Origin: Zeimonas sp039807785
GTDB lineage: Bacteria > Pseudomonadota > Gammaproteobacteria > Burkholderiales > Burkholderiaceae_E
NCBI GenBank assembly: GCA_039807785.1
Contig: JBDHRX010000038.1
Coordinates: forward strand, 1-25,575
DNA: 25,575 nucleotides
Direction of reading: 5' to 3'
How positions within the stretch are numbered: position 1 is the stretch's first letter; each line of letters starts with the position of its first letter. Below are positions 1 to 6,745 of the stretch, in pieces. The notes beneath the pieces are model-generated. The model was not told the origin of the DNA and ran no database searches. It saw nothing but the letters and a program-made list of their open reading frames with translations. The position numbers were made by a program, and so were the translations under genes.

Positions 1-540
1 GGCGCGGCCCCGGCGGCCGCGCTTCCCGGCGGCCCGCTGCTCGCAGCGCCGCACGCTCCCGCGGCGCCGGCTGCGTCGCACGCGAGCGCGGCCGGGGCCC
101 CGTATACCACCTCGGTGCCCACGCCGGTCGGGCATCCGGCCTTCGCCGAGCGCTTCGCCGGCGAGATCGGTTCCCTGGCGCTGCGCGGCGTCGAGCAGGC
201 GGAGATCGTGCTGAACCCGCGCGAGCTCGGCCCGGTCCGCATCGAGCTGTCGCTGAACGGCGAGTCGGCGCGCATCGCGTTCAGCGCCGCCCAGCCCGAC
301 ACCCGCCAGGCGATCGAGCAGACCCTGCCGGTCCTGAAGGACCTCCTCGCGAGCCACGGCCTGCTGCTGTCCGATGCCAGCGTATCCGACCAGCGCCCCG
401 GAGCGCATCCGGACCGCGGCTTCGGCGGCAACGGCACGGCGTCCGGACCGGAAGCGCCGTCCGGCCGCCACGGCAGCGCGGCCGGCACCGCTCCGGTACG
501 CCTGCCCGGACTGCGCGGCCTGGTCGATCTCTACGCCTGA
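1..540 (+). CDS. fliK: Flagellar hook-length control protein FliK, C-terminal part (5' end outside window)
   Basis: The reading frame is open from the first base to the TGA at 538-540, so only the last 179 codons are present. The first ~40 codons are an Ala/Pro-rich linker. They are followed by the FliK C-terminal Flg_hook domain, recognised by 'LNPRELGPVRIELSLNG' and the following 'QAIEQTLPVLKDLLASHGL'. In this family the C-terminal domain contacts the export gate protein FlhB and switches secretion from rod/hook to filament subunits once the hook reaches full length. The last ~45 residues are a low-complexity tail. The gene lies 158 bp before fliL, a common betaproteobacterial arrangement. 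A GTG at 115 could be mistaken for the start, but the domain linker continues upstream of it in the same frame, so I treat this as a partial gene. Confidence 0.88.
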   Translation, partial: GAAPAAALPGGPLLAAPHAPAAPAASHASAAGAPYTTSVPTPVGHPAFAERFAGEIGSLALRGVEQAEIVLNPRELGPVRIELSLNGESARIAFSAAQPDTRQAIEQTLPVLKDLLASHGLLLSDASVSDQRPGAHPDRGFGGNGTASGPEAPSGRHGSAAGTAPVRLPGLRGLVDLYA

Positions 541-698
541 GCCCGCCGGCCACCGGGCACCGGAACGCGCCCGGCCCGTCGATCGAATAGCCGGCCCGTC
601 CCGGCGCTTTTCCGCCGACTGCGGAGCGGCGTTCCTGCCGAGAATCGGTTCCGAAGCGACTCTCCAGGGTCGCCCGGAACCCCGACGCAGGAGCTGCA

Positions 699-1241
699 AT
701 GGCTGGACAAGCCGTCTCCCAGGACGCCGCGCCGCAGGCGCGCTCGCGCAAGACGCTGTGGATCATCGTGGCCGTGGCGCTGCTCGCCGCAGGCGGGGGC
801 GGCGCCTGGTGGACGACGCGCGCCAGCGCCGACGATCCCGAGGCGGCTTCCGCGCCGGCGCGCGCCAGCGCGGTCTTCGTCCCGCTGGAGCAGTTCACCG
901 TCAACCTCGCCGACGACGGCGGCGAGCGCTTCGTCCAGCTCGCGATGACGCTCGAGGTGGTCGACAGCCAGACCGAGCTCGCCCTGAAGACCCGCATGCC
1001 GGCGATCCGCAACGGCATCCTGCTGCTGCTGTCGTCGAGCTCGTCGAAGGACCTGTTGACGATCGCCGGCAAGCAGAAGCTCGCCGACCAGGTCGCGGCG
1101 ATCGCCGGACGCGAGCTCGGCTGGCAAGCGCCGGCCGAGGCGGCGACCGACGATGCGGCCCAGCCGCGCCGCGTGTCGCTGGCCCGAGGCCGGGCCAATC
1201 CGGTGCTGGCCGTGAACTTCTCGCACTTCATCATCCAGTAG
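699..1241 (+). CDS. fliL: Flagellar basal body-associated protein FliL
   Basis: The product is 180 residues, usual for FliL. A basic stretch (RSRK) precedes one transmembrane helix at about residues 20-40, and the rest is a periplasmic domain with the family pattern 'VPLEQFTVNLADDG' and a conserved hydrophobic C-terminus ('VNFSHFIIQ'). FliL is a single-pass inner-membrane protein that surrounds the stator units and supports torque under load. The ATG at 699 has an AGGAG five bases upstream (689-693). The 158 bp between fliK and fliL contain no convincing promoter by eye, so fliL may be read through from fliK or have its own unrecognised start. The stop is 8 bp before fliM. Confidence 0.92.
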   Translation: MAGQAVSQDAAPQARSRKTLWIIVAVALLAAGGGGAWWTTRASADDPEAASAPARASAVFVPLEQFTVNLADDGGERFVQLAMTLEVVDSQTELALKTRMPAIRNGILLLLSSSSSKDLLTIAGKQKLADQVAAIAGRELGWQAPAEAATDDAAQPRRVSLARGRANPVLAVNFSHFIIQ

Positions 1242-1249
1242 CTGCGGCC

Positions 1250-2245
1250 ATGCCCGAGACCTTCCTGTCCCAGGACGAGGTCGACGCGCTGCTCGACGGC
1301 GTGCCCGGCGCCGCCGCGGCGGACGCGGATGCGCCGGCCGGCGCGGTGCAGGACTACGACCTCGCCCGCCGCGACCCGCTCACCCGCGCGTCGCTGCCGA
1401 CGCTGGACTCGGTGCACGAACGCTTCGCCCGCGGCCTGCAGAGCGCGCTGTCCGCGTTCGCCGGCCGCCGCGCCACGGTGACCGCCGGCGCGACCCGCAT
1501 CCGCCCGTACGCGGCCTTCGTCGACGAGGTCGCCGGGCCCGCGCATTTCAACCTGATGCAGGTCCGGCCGCTGCGCGGCAACGCCCTGCTGGTCTGCGAC
1601 CCGTCCCTCGTCTCGGCGATGGTCGACATGCTGTTCGGCGGCGACGGCCACCCGCACCCGGCGAGCGGCACGCGCGAGTTCTCGACCGCCGAACAGCACA
1701 TCGGCCGCCGCATCGCCGAGGTGGCCTGCGAAGCCTGGCGCCAGGCATGGTCGGGAACCTACCCGCTGGAGCTGGCGCCGGTGCGCAGCGAGGCGCTGCC
1801 GCGCTTCGTCGCGATCGCCGGCGCGGCCGACCTGGTGGTCTCGGCGCGCTTCGAGATCGAGGCCGCCCACTGCAACGGCGCGCTGCACCTGTGCATCCCG
1901 TACTCGACCTTCGAGCCGATCCGCCAGACGCTGCACGCAGCCCCGGCCGCCGAAGCCCAGGCGCCCGACCGCCGCTGGATCGCGCGCCTGTCCCGGCAGA
2001 TCGAGTCCGCCGAGGTCGAGCTCGTGGCCGAGCTCGCGCATGCCGACGCCACCGTCGCGGACCTGGTCGCGCTGAAGGCCGGCGACTTCATCGAGCTGGA
2101 CCTGGCGCAGACGGTGCAGGCGCGCGTCGACGGCGTGCCGGTGCTCTCGTGCCGGTACGGCATCTCGAACGGCCGCTACGCGATCAAGGTCCAGTCCTTC
2201 CTGACATCCCAGCCGGACACCCCGAACGGAGCCCCCCATGGCTGA
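1250..2245 (+). CDS. fliM: Flagellar motor switch protein FliM
   Basis: The product is 331 residues. The N-terminal 'FLSQDEVDALLDGV' (residues 4-17) is the segment by which FliM binds phosphorylated CheY. A CheC-like middle domain follows ('LLVCDPSLVSAMVDMLFGG', about residues 110-128). The C-terminal ~70 residues are a SpoA/FliN-like domain ending '...RYAIKVQSFL'. FliM forms the C-ring with FliG and FliN and passes chemotaxis signals to the motor. The frame is open far upstream, but the ATG at 1250 sits 8 bp after fliL and directly precedes the CheY-binding motif, which fixes the start. It overlaps fliN by 8 bp, suggesting translational coupling. Confidence 0.95.
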   Translation: MPETFLSQDEVDALLDGVPGAAAADADAPAGAVQDYDLARRDPLTRASLPTLDSVHERFARGLQSALSAFAGRRATVTAGATRIRPYAAFVDEVAGPAHFNLMQVRPLRGNALLVCDPSLVSAMVDMLFGGDGHPHPASGTREFSTAEQHIGRRIAEVACEAWRQAWSGTYPLELAPVRSEALPRFVAIAGAADLVVSARFEIEAAHCNGALHLCIPYSTFEPIRQTLHAAPAAEAQAPDRRWIARLSRQIESAEVELVAELAHADATVADLVALKAGDFIELDLAQTVQARVDGVPVLSCRYGISNGRYAIKVQSFLTSQPDTPNGAPHG

Positions 2246-2672
2246 CGACCACGACGAGATCCAGGACGCCGTGCAGGAGGTCGTCGCGCGCGACGACGCC
2301 GCGCACGACGGCCCCCTCGAACCCGGACACGACGGCGCCACGCTCGCGCACGGCCAGCGCGCCGCGCAGCTGTTCCCGAAGCTCTCGGGCGCCGGCAAGG
2401 ACGCGCACAACGATATCGACATGATCCTGGACATCCCGGTCCAGCTGTCGGTCGAGCTGGGGCGCACGCGGATCCCGATCCGCCAGATCCTGCAGCTCGC
2501 CCAGGGCTCGGTGATCGAGCTCGACGCGATGGCGGGCGAGCCGATGGACGTCCTCGTCAACGGCTGCCTGATCGCGCAGGGCGAGGTGGTGGTGGTGAAC
2601 GACAAGTTCGGCATCCGCCTCACCGACATCGTCACGCCTTCCGAGCGCGTGCGGCGCCTGAACCGGGGTTGA
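2238..2672 (+). CDS. fliN: Flagellar motor switch protein FliN
   Basis: The product is 144 residues. The first ~60 are acidic and variable, and the C-terminal ~80 form the SpoA domain with 'LDIPVQLSVELGRTRIPIRQ' at the core and 'GEVVVVNDKFGIRLTDIV' near the end, both diagnostic of FliN. FliN tetramers make the base of the C-ring and also dock the FliH-FliI export ATPase. The ATG lies inside the end of fliM (8-bp overlap) with a GGAG just upstream. The stop at 2670-2672 is 8 bp before the preferred fliO start. Confidence 0.95.
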   Translation: MADDHDEIQDAVQEVVARDDAAHDGPLEPGHDGATLAHGQRAAQLFPKLSGAGKDAHNDIDMILDIPVQLSVELGRTRIPIRQILQLAQGSVIELDAMAGEPMDVLVNGCLIAQGEVVVVNDKFGIRLTDIVTPSERVRRLNRG

Positions 2673-2680
2673 ACGCCGCC

Positions 2681-3013
2681 ATGCCGTCGATCTGGCCCTC
2701 GGTCCTGGTGTTCCTGCTGGTGCTCGCCGCGATCCCGGCCACCGCGTGGCTGCTGCGCCGCGGCCAGTCGCTCGGGGCGCGCGGCAACACCGTCCTGGGC
2801 GTCTCCGGCGCCGTCGCGGTCGGCCCTCGCGAGCGGATCGCGCTGGTGCGCGCCGACGCGAAATGGCTGGTCGTCGGCATCACCCCGCAGGCGATCACGC
2901 TGCTGGCCGAGCTGGACGGGCCGCCGTCCGAGACCGCCGTCGTGCCCGACGCGACGAACGGCTTCCCCGACATCCTGCGCAGCCTCTCCCGCCGCCATGT
3001 CGATCGTCCCTGA
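2681..3013 (+). CDS. fliO: Flagellar biosynthesis protein FliO
   Basis: The product is 110 residues: one N-terminal transmembrane helix (about residues 5-25, 'VLVFLLVLAAIPATAWLL') followed by a short cytoplasmic domain containing 'VAVGPRERIALVRADAKWLVVGITPQAITLL'-type FliO sequence (seen as three short blocks). FliO is an assembly factor for the FliP-FliQ-FliR export gate and is not part of the finished structure. I use the ATG at 2681 rather than the in-frame TTG at 2669, which overlaps the fliN stop and would add four residues before the helix. The 3' end overlaps fliP by 17 bp. Confidence 0.85.
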   Translation: MPSIWPSVLVFLLVLAAIPATAWLLRRGQSLGARGNTVLGVSGAVAVGPRERIALVRADAKWLVVGITPQAITLLAELDGPPSETAVVPDATNGFPDILRSLSRRHVDRP

Positions 3014-3791
3014 CTCCCTGCGCCGCTTCGTCGCGCGCCACGCCTTGTCGGCGGCGTGCCTGGCCGCATGCCTGGCGGCGCTGCTCCTGCCCTCGGTGGC
3101 CCAGGCGCAGGCGGCCACCCCGGGGCTGTTGACGCTGAACGCGTCGAGCGGGCCTGCCGGCACCACCTACTCGGTGCCGGTGCAGACGATGCTGGTGTTC
3201 TCGGCGCTGTCGTTCCTGCCCGCCGTCCTGCTGCTGATGACCAGCTTCACGCGGATTGTGATCGTGCTCTCGCTGGTGCGCCAGGCGCTGGGCCTGCAGG
3301 CGAGCCCTCCGAACCAGGTGATCGTCGGCATGGCGCTGTTCCTCACTTTCTTCGTGATGGGCCCGACGCTGGACCGGATCCACGACGAGGCCTACAAGCC
3401 GTTCGCCGAGCAGCGGATCCAGTTCGAGCAGGCGATCGAGAACGGCAGCGGTCCGCTGCGCGAGTTCATGCTCAGGCAGACGCGCGAGAACGACGTCGCG
3501 CTGTTCAGCCGCATCGCGCGCATCGACCCGCCGGCGTCGGCCCAGCAACTGCCGATGCGCATCCTGATCCCCGCCTTCGTCACCAGCGAGCTCAAGACCG
3601 CGTTCCAGATCGGCTTCATGGTGTTCATCCCGTTCGTGCTGATCGACCTCATCGTCGCGAGCGTGCTGATGTCGATGGGGATGATGATGCTCTCCCCGGT
3701 GCTGGTCGCCCTGCCGTTCAAGCTGATCCTGTTCGTGCTCGCCGACGGCTGGAACCTGCTGGTCGGCTCGATGGTCGCGAGCTTCGGGTGA
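2997..3791 (+). CDS. fliP: Flagellar type III export gate protein FliP
   Basis: The product is 264 residues. A cleavable signal peptide occupies about residues 1-38 (hydrophobic core 'AACLAACLAALLLPSVAQAQ'), as is known for FliP. Four further membrane helices follow. The family signature is clear: 'LLLMTSFTRIVIVLSLVRQ' (about 76-94), then 'PNQVIVGMALFLTFFVMGP', and near the end 'MGMMMLSPVLVALPFKL'. FliP5-FliQ4-FliR1 form the helical export channel inside the MS ring. The start codon lies within the end of fliO. Confidence 0.96.
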   Translation: MSIVPDSLRRFVARHALSAACLAACLAALLLPSVAQAQAATPGLLTLNASSGPAGTTYSVPVQTMLVFSALSFLPAVLLLMTSFTRIVIVLSLVRQALGLQASPPNQVIVGMALFLTFFVMGPTLDRIHDEAYKPFAEQRIQFEQAIENGSGPLREFMLRQTRENDVALFSRIARIDPPASAQQLPMRILIPAFVTSELKTAFQIGFMVFIPFVLIDLIVASVLMSMGMMMLSPVLVALPFKLILFVLADGWNLLVGSMVASFG

Positions 3792-3795
3792 GCGC

Positions 3796-4080
3796 ATGAC
3801 CCCGGAATCGGTGCTCACCTTCGGCCGCCAGGGGCTCGAGGTCCTGCTCGCGGTCGCGGCGCCGGTGCTGCTCGTCGCGCTGGCGGTCGGCCTGATCGTC
3901 AGCGTTCTGCAGGCCCTCACGCAGATCAACGAGGCGACGCTCTCGTTCCTGCCCAAGCTGGTGGCGATCGCGCTCACGCTGATGCTGGTCGGACCATGGA
4001 TGCTCTCGCTGCTGGTCGACTACCTGCAGCGCGTGCTCGCCGGCATTCCCGCCGCGATCACCGGCCAGTCGCTGCCGTGA
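3796..4080 (+). CDS. fliQ: Flagellar type III export gate protein FliQ
   Basis: The product is 94 residues with two hydrophobic helices (about 16-40 and 52-75). The family core 'SVLQALTQINEATLSFLPKL' lies between them. FliQ is the small helical-hairpin subunit of the FliPQR export gate. The gene starts 4 bp after fliP, and its TGA overlaps the GTG start of fliR as GTGA, a typical coupled arrangement. Confidence 0.95.
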   Translation: MTPESVLTFGRQGLEVLLAVAAPVLLVALAVGLIVSVLQALTQINEATLSFLPKLVAIALTLMLVGPWMLSLLVDYLQRVLAGIPAAITGQSLP

Positions 4081-4838
4081 TCCAGGTCGGCGAGGCGCAG
4101 CTGATCGCCTGGCTGAGCGCGTTCCTGCTGCCGTTCTTCCGCATCCTCGGCCTGTTCACGAGCGCGCCGATCCTGTCGCAGCGCGCCGTCCCGCTGCGCC
4201 TGCGCATCGCGCTGTCGCTGCTGCTCGCCGCGCTGGTGGCGCCGCTGCTTCCCGCGACCCCGGCCGCCGACCTCGGCGCGCCCGGGGGATGGCTGGCGGT
4301 GGCGTCCGAAGCGCTGGTCGGGTTCGCCATCGGCTTCGTCGCCCGCGCCATCCTCGCTTCGGTCGAGGTCGCCGGCGAGGCGGTCGGCCTGCAGATGGGC
4401 CTGTCGTTCGCCGGCTTCTTCGATCCCGACAGCGGACAGCTCAACGCGGTCAGCCGGCTGCTGAACACGCTGTCGCTGTGGGCGTTCGTCGCGATCGGCG
4501 GCCCGGCGCTGCTGGTGGCCGCCACAGTGCGCAGCTTCGACGTGATCCCGCCGGCCACCGCGTTCGGCGACTGGATCGGGCGGATGCAGCCCGCGGCGCT
4601 CGGCGCCGGCCTGTTCGAGCTGGGCGTGACCATCGCGCTGCCGTTCATGGCCCTGCTGCTGTTCGTCAACCTGGCGCTGGGCATCATCTCCCGGATCGCT
4701 CCGCAGCTGAACATCTTCGCGATCGGCTTCCCGGTCACGATCGGCACCGGCCTGGTGCTGCTGGCGCTGGGGCTGCCGCTGCTGCAGGCCCCCTTCGAGC
4801 TGCTGGTCGAGCGCATGGTCGCCGCGCTCAGGATCTGA
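4077..4838 (+). CDS. fliR: Flagellar type III export gate protein FliR
   Basis: The product is 253 residues and strongly hydrophobic with about six membrane helices. FliR signatures include 'FFRILGLFTSAPILSQRAVP' near residues 18-37 and 'GLQMGLSFAGFFDPDSG' near 105-121, with 'ISRIAPQLNIFAIGFPVTI' near 207-225. FliR is the single-copy subunit that closes the FliPQR channel. The frame is open upstream into fliQ, but the GTG at 4077, overlapping the fliQ stop by 4 bp, gives the expected N-terminus. flhB, which often follows fliR, is absent here; the flagellar run ends with this gene. Confidence 0.95.
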   Translation: MIQVGEAQLIAWLSAFLLPFFRILGLFTSAPILSQRAVPLRLRIALSLLLAALVAPLLPATPAADLGAPGGWLAVASEALVGFAIGFVARAILASVEVAGEAVGLQMGLSFAGFFDPDSGQLNAVSRLLNTLSLWAFVAIGGPALLVAATVRSFDVIPPATAFGDWIGRMQPAALGAGLFELGVTIALPFMALLLFVNLALGIISRIAPQLNIFAIGFPVTIGTGLVLLALGLPLLQAPFELLVERMVAALRI

Positions 4839-4842
4839 GGCC

Positions 4843-4858
4843 CGGCCCCGGGGCCGGC
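4843..4858. terminator. GC-only palindrome after fliR (possible terminator stem)
   Basis: CCGGCCCCGGGGCCGG is a perfect 16-base palindrome starting 4 bp after the fliR stop. It could form a stem of about six pairs with a four-base loop and end the flagellar transcript. No run of T follows on either strand, so intrinsic termination is uncertain. In DNA this GC-rich, chance palindromes are common. Confidence 0.3.
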
Positions 4859-4879
4859 CCCCGGGACGCCCGGAGTCCG

Positions 4880-4885
4880 TACAAT
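4880..4885 (+). promoter_or_regulatory. Candidate -10 box TACAAT before the two-component pair
   Basis: TACAAT differs from the sigma-70 -10 consensus by one base and lies 30 bp before the GTG start at 4916, in an otherwise GC-only gap. No recognisable -35 hexamer is found 15-18 bp upstream. The same TACAAT occurs before the tRNA-Pro gene at 23104-23109. It suggests that the kinase/regulator pair is transcribed independently of the flagellar genes. Confidence 0.5.
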
Positions 4886-4915
4886 CGGGCCGTCGACGAT
4901 CCCCCCGCCCGTCCA

Positions 4916-6034
4916 GTGTCCGTTGCCGCCGCCGCGCCCGCCGAAGCTCCGCAGCCGATCCGCCTGCTGATCGTCGAGGACTCGCAGCTCGATTACGAGC
5001 TGCTGCTCGCGACGCTCGCGCACGACGAGCTCGACGTGGTGGCCCGGCGCGTCGAGGAGCGCGACGAGCTGGTCCGCGCGCTGGCCGAGGCGCGCTGGGA
5101 CGCGGTGCTTTCCGACCATCACCTGCCGCGCTTCTCCAGCACCGAGGCGCTGGAGGTGGTCCGCGCCAGCGGATCGATCCTGCCCTTCATCATCGTCTCG
5201 GGGCTGATCGGCGAGGAAGCCGCGGTCGCCGCGATGCGCGATGGCGCCGACGACTTCCTGGTGAAGGGTCGCCTGGCGCGGCTCGCCCCGGCGCTGCGGA
5301 ACGCGATCGCCGGCGCCGAGGCGCGACGCGAGCGGCTGCGCACCGCGCGCGAGCTCGAGCAGTCCCGGCAGCGACTGCGCGAGCTGCTCGCCCACCTCGA
5401 CCAGGTGGTGGACGAGGAACGCGGCGCGATCGCGCGCGAGATCCACGACGACATCGGCGGACTGCTCACCGCGCTGCGCTTCGATCTCTCCTGGGTCGAG
5501 CGCAACGGCGACGCACGCAGCGCCGAGCGCGCGCGCTACGCCAAGCAGACCCTCACCCAGGCGATGCAGGCCGCGCAACGGATCCAGCGCAACCTGCGGC
5601 CGCCGGTGCTCGACGCCGGCCTGCTCGCCGCGCTGCAGTGGCAGATCGCCGATTTCCGGCGGCGCACCGGCATCGCGGTCGCATTCTCGAGCAACGTCGA
5701 CGCGGTCGCGCTCGACACGGTCGCGGCGATGACGGTGTACCGCACGCTCCAGGAGGCGCTCACCAACGTGACCAAGCATGCGCGGGCGTCCTCGGTCCGC
5801 GTCGGCCTCGTCGCCACCGCCGGCGAGCTCTCGCTCGAGATTGCCGACGACGGCGCGGGCCTGCAGGCGCGCGACCTCGACAAGCCGGCCTCGTTCGGCC
5901 TGCGCGGCCTGTCCGAGCGGGCCGCCCGCGCCGGCGGATGGCTCGATGTCTCGCCCGGCACGCGGGGAACCTGCGTGCTGCTCTCGCTGCCGCTGCGCCC
6001 CGGAGCGGGCGTCTCCGACGGAGCCCCACGATGA
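4916..6034 (+). CDS. Cytoplasmic hybrid histidine kinase: receiver domain plus NarX/DegS-type kinase core
   Basis: The product is 372 residues and lacks membrane helices. Residues ~15-130 form a receiver domain: acidic pair E21-D22, phospho-acceptor D67 in 'LSDHHLP', Ser95 in 'IVSG' and Lys117 in 'LVKG'. A coiled linker (~135-165) leads to a HisKA_3 dimerisation domain with phosphorylatable H177 in 'AREIHDDIGG', then a HATPase_c domain with the N box 'LQEALTNVTKHA' (N284) and 'IADDGAGL' (D311). The receiver at the N-terminus suggests the kinase is itself controlled by another phosphorelay and does not sense an external ligand directly. The GTG at 4916 is the first start after the -10 box; nearby alternatives would change only the disordered Ala-rich N-terminus. 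The stop overlaps the regulator start as ATGA. Confidence 0.88.
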   Translation: MSVAAAAPAEAPQPIRLLIVEDSQLDYELLLATLAHDELDVVARRVEERDELVRALAEARWDAVLSDHHLPRFSSTEALEVVRASGSILPFIIVSGLIGEEAAVAAMRDGADDFLVKGRLARLAPALRNAIAGAEARRERLRTARELEQSRQRLRELLAHLDQVVDEERGAIAREIHDDIGGLLTALRFDLSWVERNGDARSAERARYAKQTLTQAMQAAQRIQRNLRPPVLDAGLLAALQWQIADFRRRTGIAVAFSSNVDAVALDTVAAMTVYRTLQEALTNVTKHARASSVRVGLVATAGELSLEIADDGAGLQARDLDKPASFGLRGLSERAARAGGWLDVSPGTRGTCVLLSLPLRPGAGVSDGAPR

Positions 6035-6663
6035 TCCGGGTGGTACTGGTCGACGATCACGCGCTGATCCGGCGCGGCCTGCGCGAGACGCTCACCGACG
6101 CCGGCGGCATCGAGGTCACCGGGGAGGCCGGCGACTACGCCGGGCTGCGCGCCCTGCTGCGCGAGGTCGCCTGCGACGTCATGCTGCTCGACCTGAACCT
6201 GCCCGGCCGCAGCGGCATCGAGGTGCTGGGCGCGCTCGCCGCCGAGGGCAGCGAGGTGCGCGTCGTGGTCCTGTCGCAGTATCCCGAGGACCAGTACGGC
6301 ATCCGCGCGCTCCGGGCCGGGGCGATGGCCTACCTGAACAAGTCGGCGGAGCCGCAGCAGATCGTCGAGGCGGTGCGCACCGTGGCAGGCGGGCGCAAGT
6401 TCGTGACGCCCGAGATCGCGCAGCTGCTGCTCGACAGCGTCACCGGCCGGGGCGGCAACGCGCCGCACGACGCGCTCTCCGAGCGCGAGATGCAGACGCT
6501 GATGATGATCGCGGCCGGGAAGCGCCTGTCCGAGATCGCCGAGGCGCTGAGCCTGTCGCCGAAGACCGTCAGCGTCTATCGGGCGCGGGTGCTCGAGAAG
6601 CTGGGCGTGGCGAGCAACGCCGAACTGGCCTCGTACGCGCTGCGGCACGGCCTGATCGAGTGA
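6031..6663 (+). CDS. NarL/FixJ-family response regulator with LuxR-type DNA-binding domain
   Basis: The product is 210 residues, standard for the family. The N-terminal receiver has D8-D9, phospho-acceptor D54 in 'MLLDLNLPG', Ser82 and Lys104. The C-terminal LuxR/GerE helix-turn-helix starts at 'LSEREMQTLMMIAAGKRL' (about 149-166), with the recognition helix in 'LSLSPKTVSVYRARVLEKL'. It is expected to be phosphorylated by the kinase encoded just upstream, with which it overlaps by 4 bp, and then to regulate transcription. The position directly after the fli cluster suggests, but does not prove, motility or surface-related targets. The general layout resembles GacA/UvrY and NarL; I cannot assign a specific orthologue. 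Confidence 0.92.
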   Translation: MIRVVLVDDHALIRRGLRETLTDAGGIEVTGEAGDYAGLRALLREVACDVMLLDLNLPGRSGIEVLGALAAEGSEVRVVVLSQYPEDQYGIRALRAGAMAYLNKSAEPQQIVEAVRTVAGGRKFVTPEIAQLLLDSVTGRGGNAPHDALSEREMQTLMMIAAGKRLSEIAEALSLSPKTVSVYRARVLEKLGVASNAELASYALRHGLIE

Positions 6664-6683
6664 GGCCGGCCGGCGCGCGGACA

Positions 6684-6697
6684 CGGCGCGGGCGCCG
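6684..6697. terminator. Inverted repeat between convergent genes (possible bidirectional terminator)
   Basis: CGGCGC-GG-GCGCCG lies in the 82-bp gap between the convergent response-regulator and diguanylate-cyclase genes. It can form about five pairs with a four-base loop. There is no T tract on either side, so this is suggested mainly by location. Confidence 0.22.
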
Positions 6698-6745
6698 CAT
6701 CCGGGAGCGCCGCCGGCACACGGGCGCGCGCGCCCCGCGTCGCGT

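Noticed and set aside
637..644. GCCGAGAA in the fliK-fliL gap as a sigma-28 -10 element
   Set aside because: It matches the FliA -10 at seven of eight positions, but no TAAA-like -35 element lies 11 bp upstream in this GC-rich gap.
281..3166. A 961-codon open frame on the minus strand across the flagellar genes
   Set aside because: It runs antisense to fliK-fliP, which are unmistakable. Its sequence is Arg/Ala/Gly-rich, of the kind produced by reading GC-rich codons backwards, and shows no domain.
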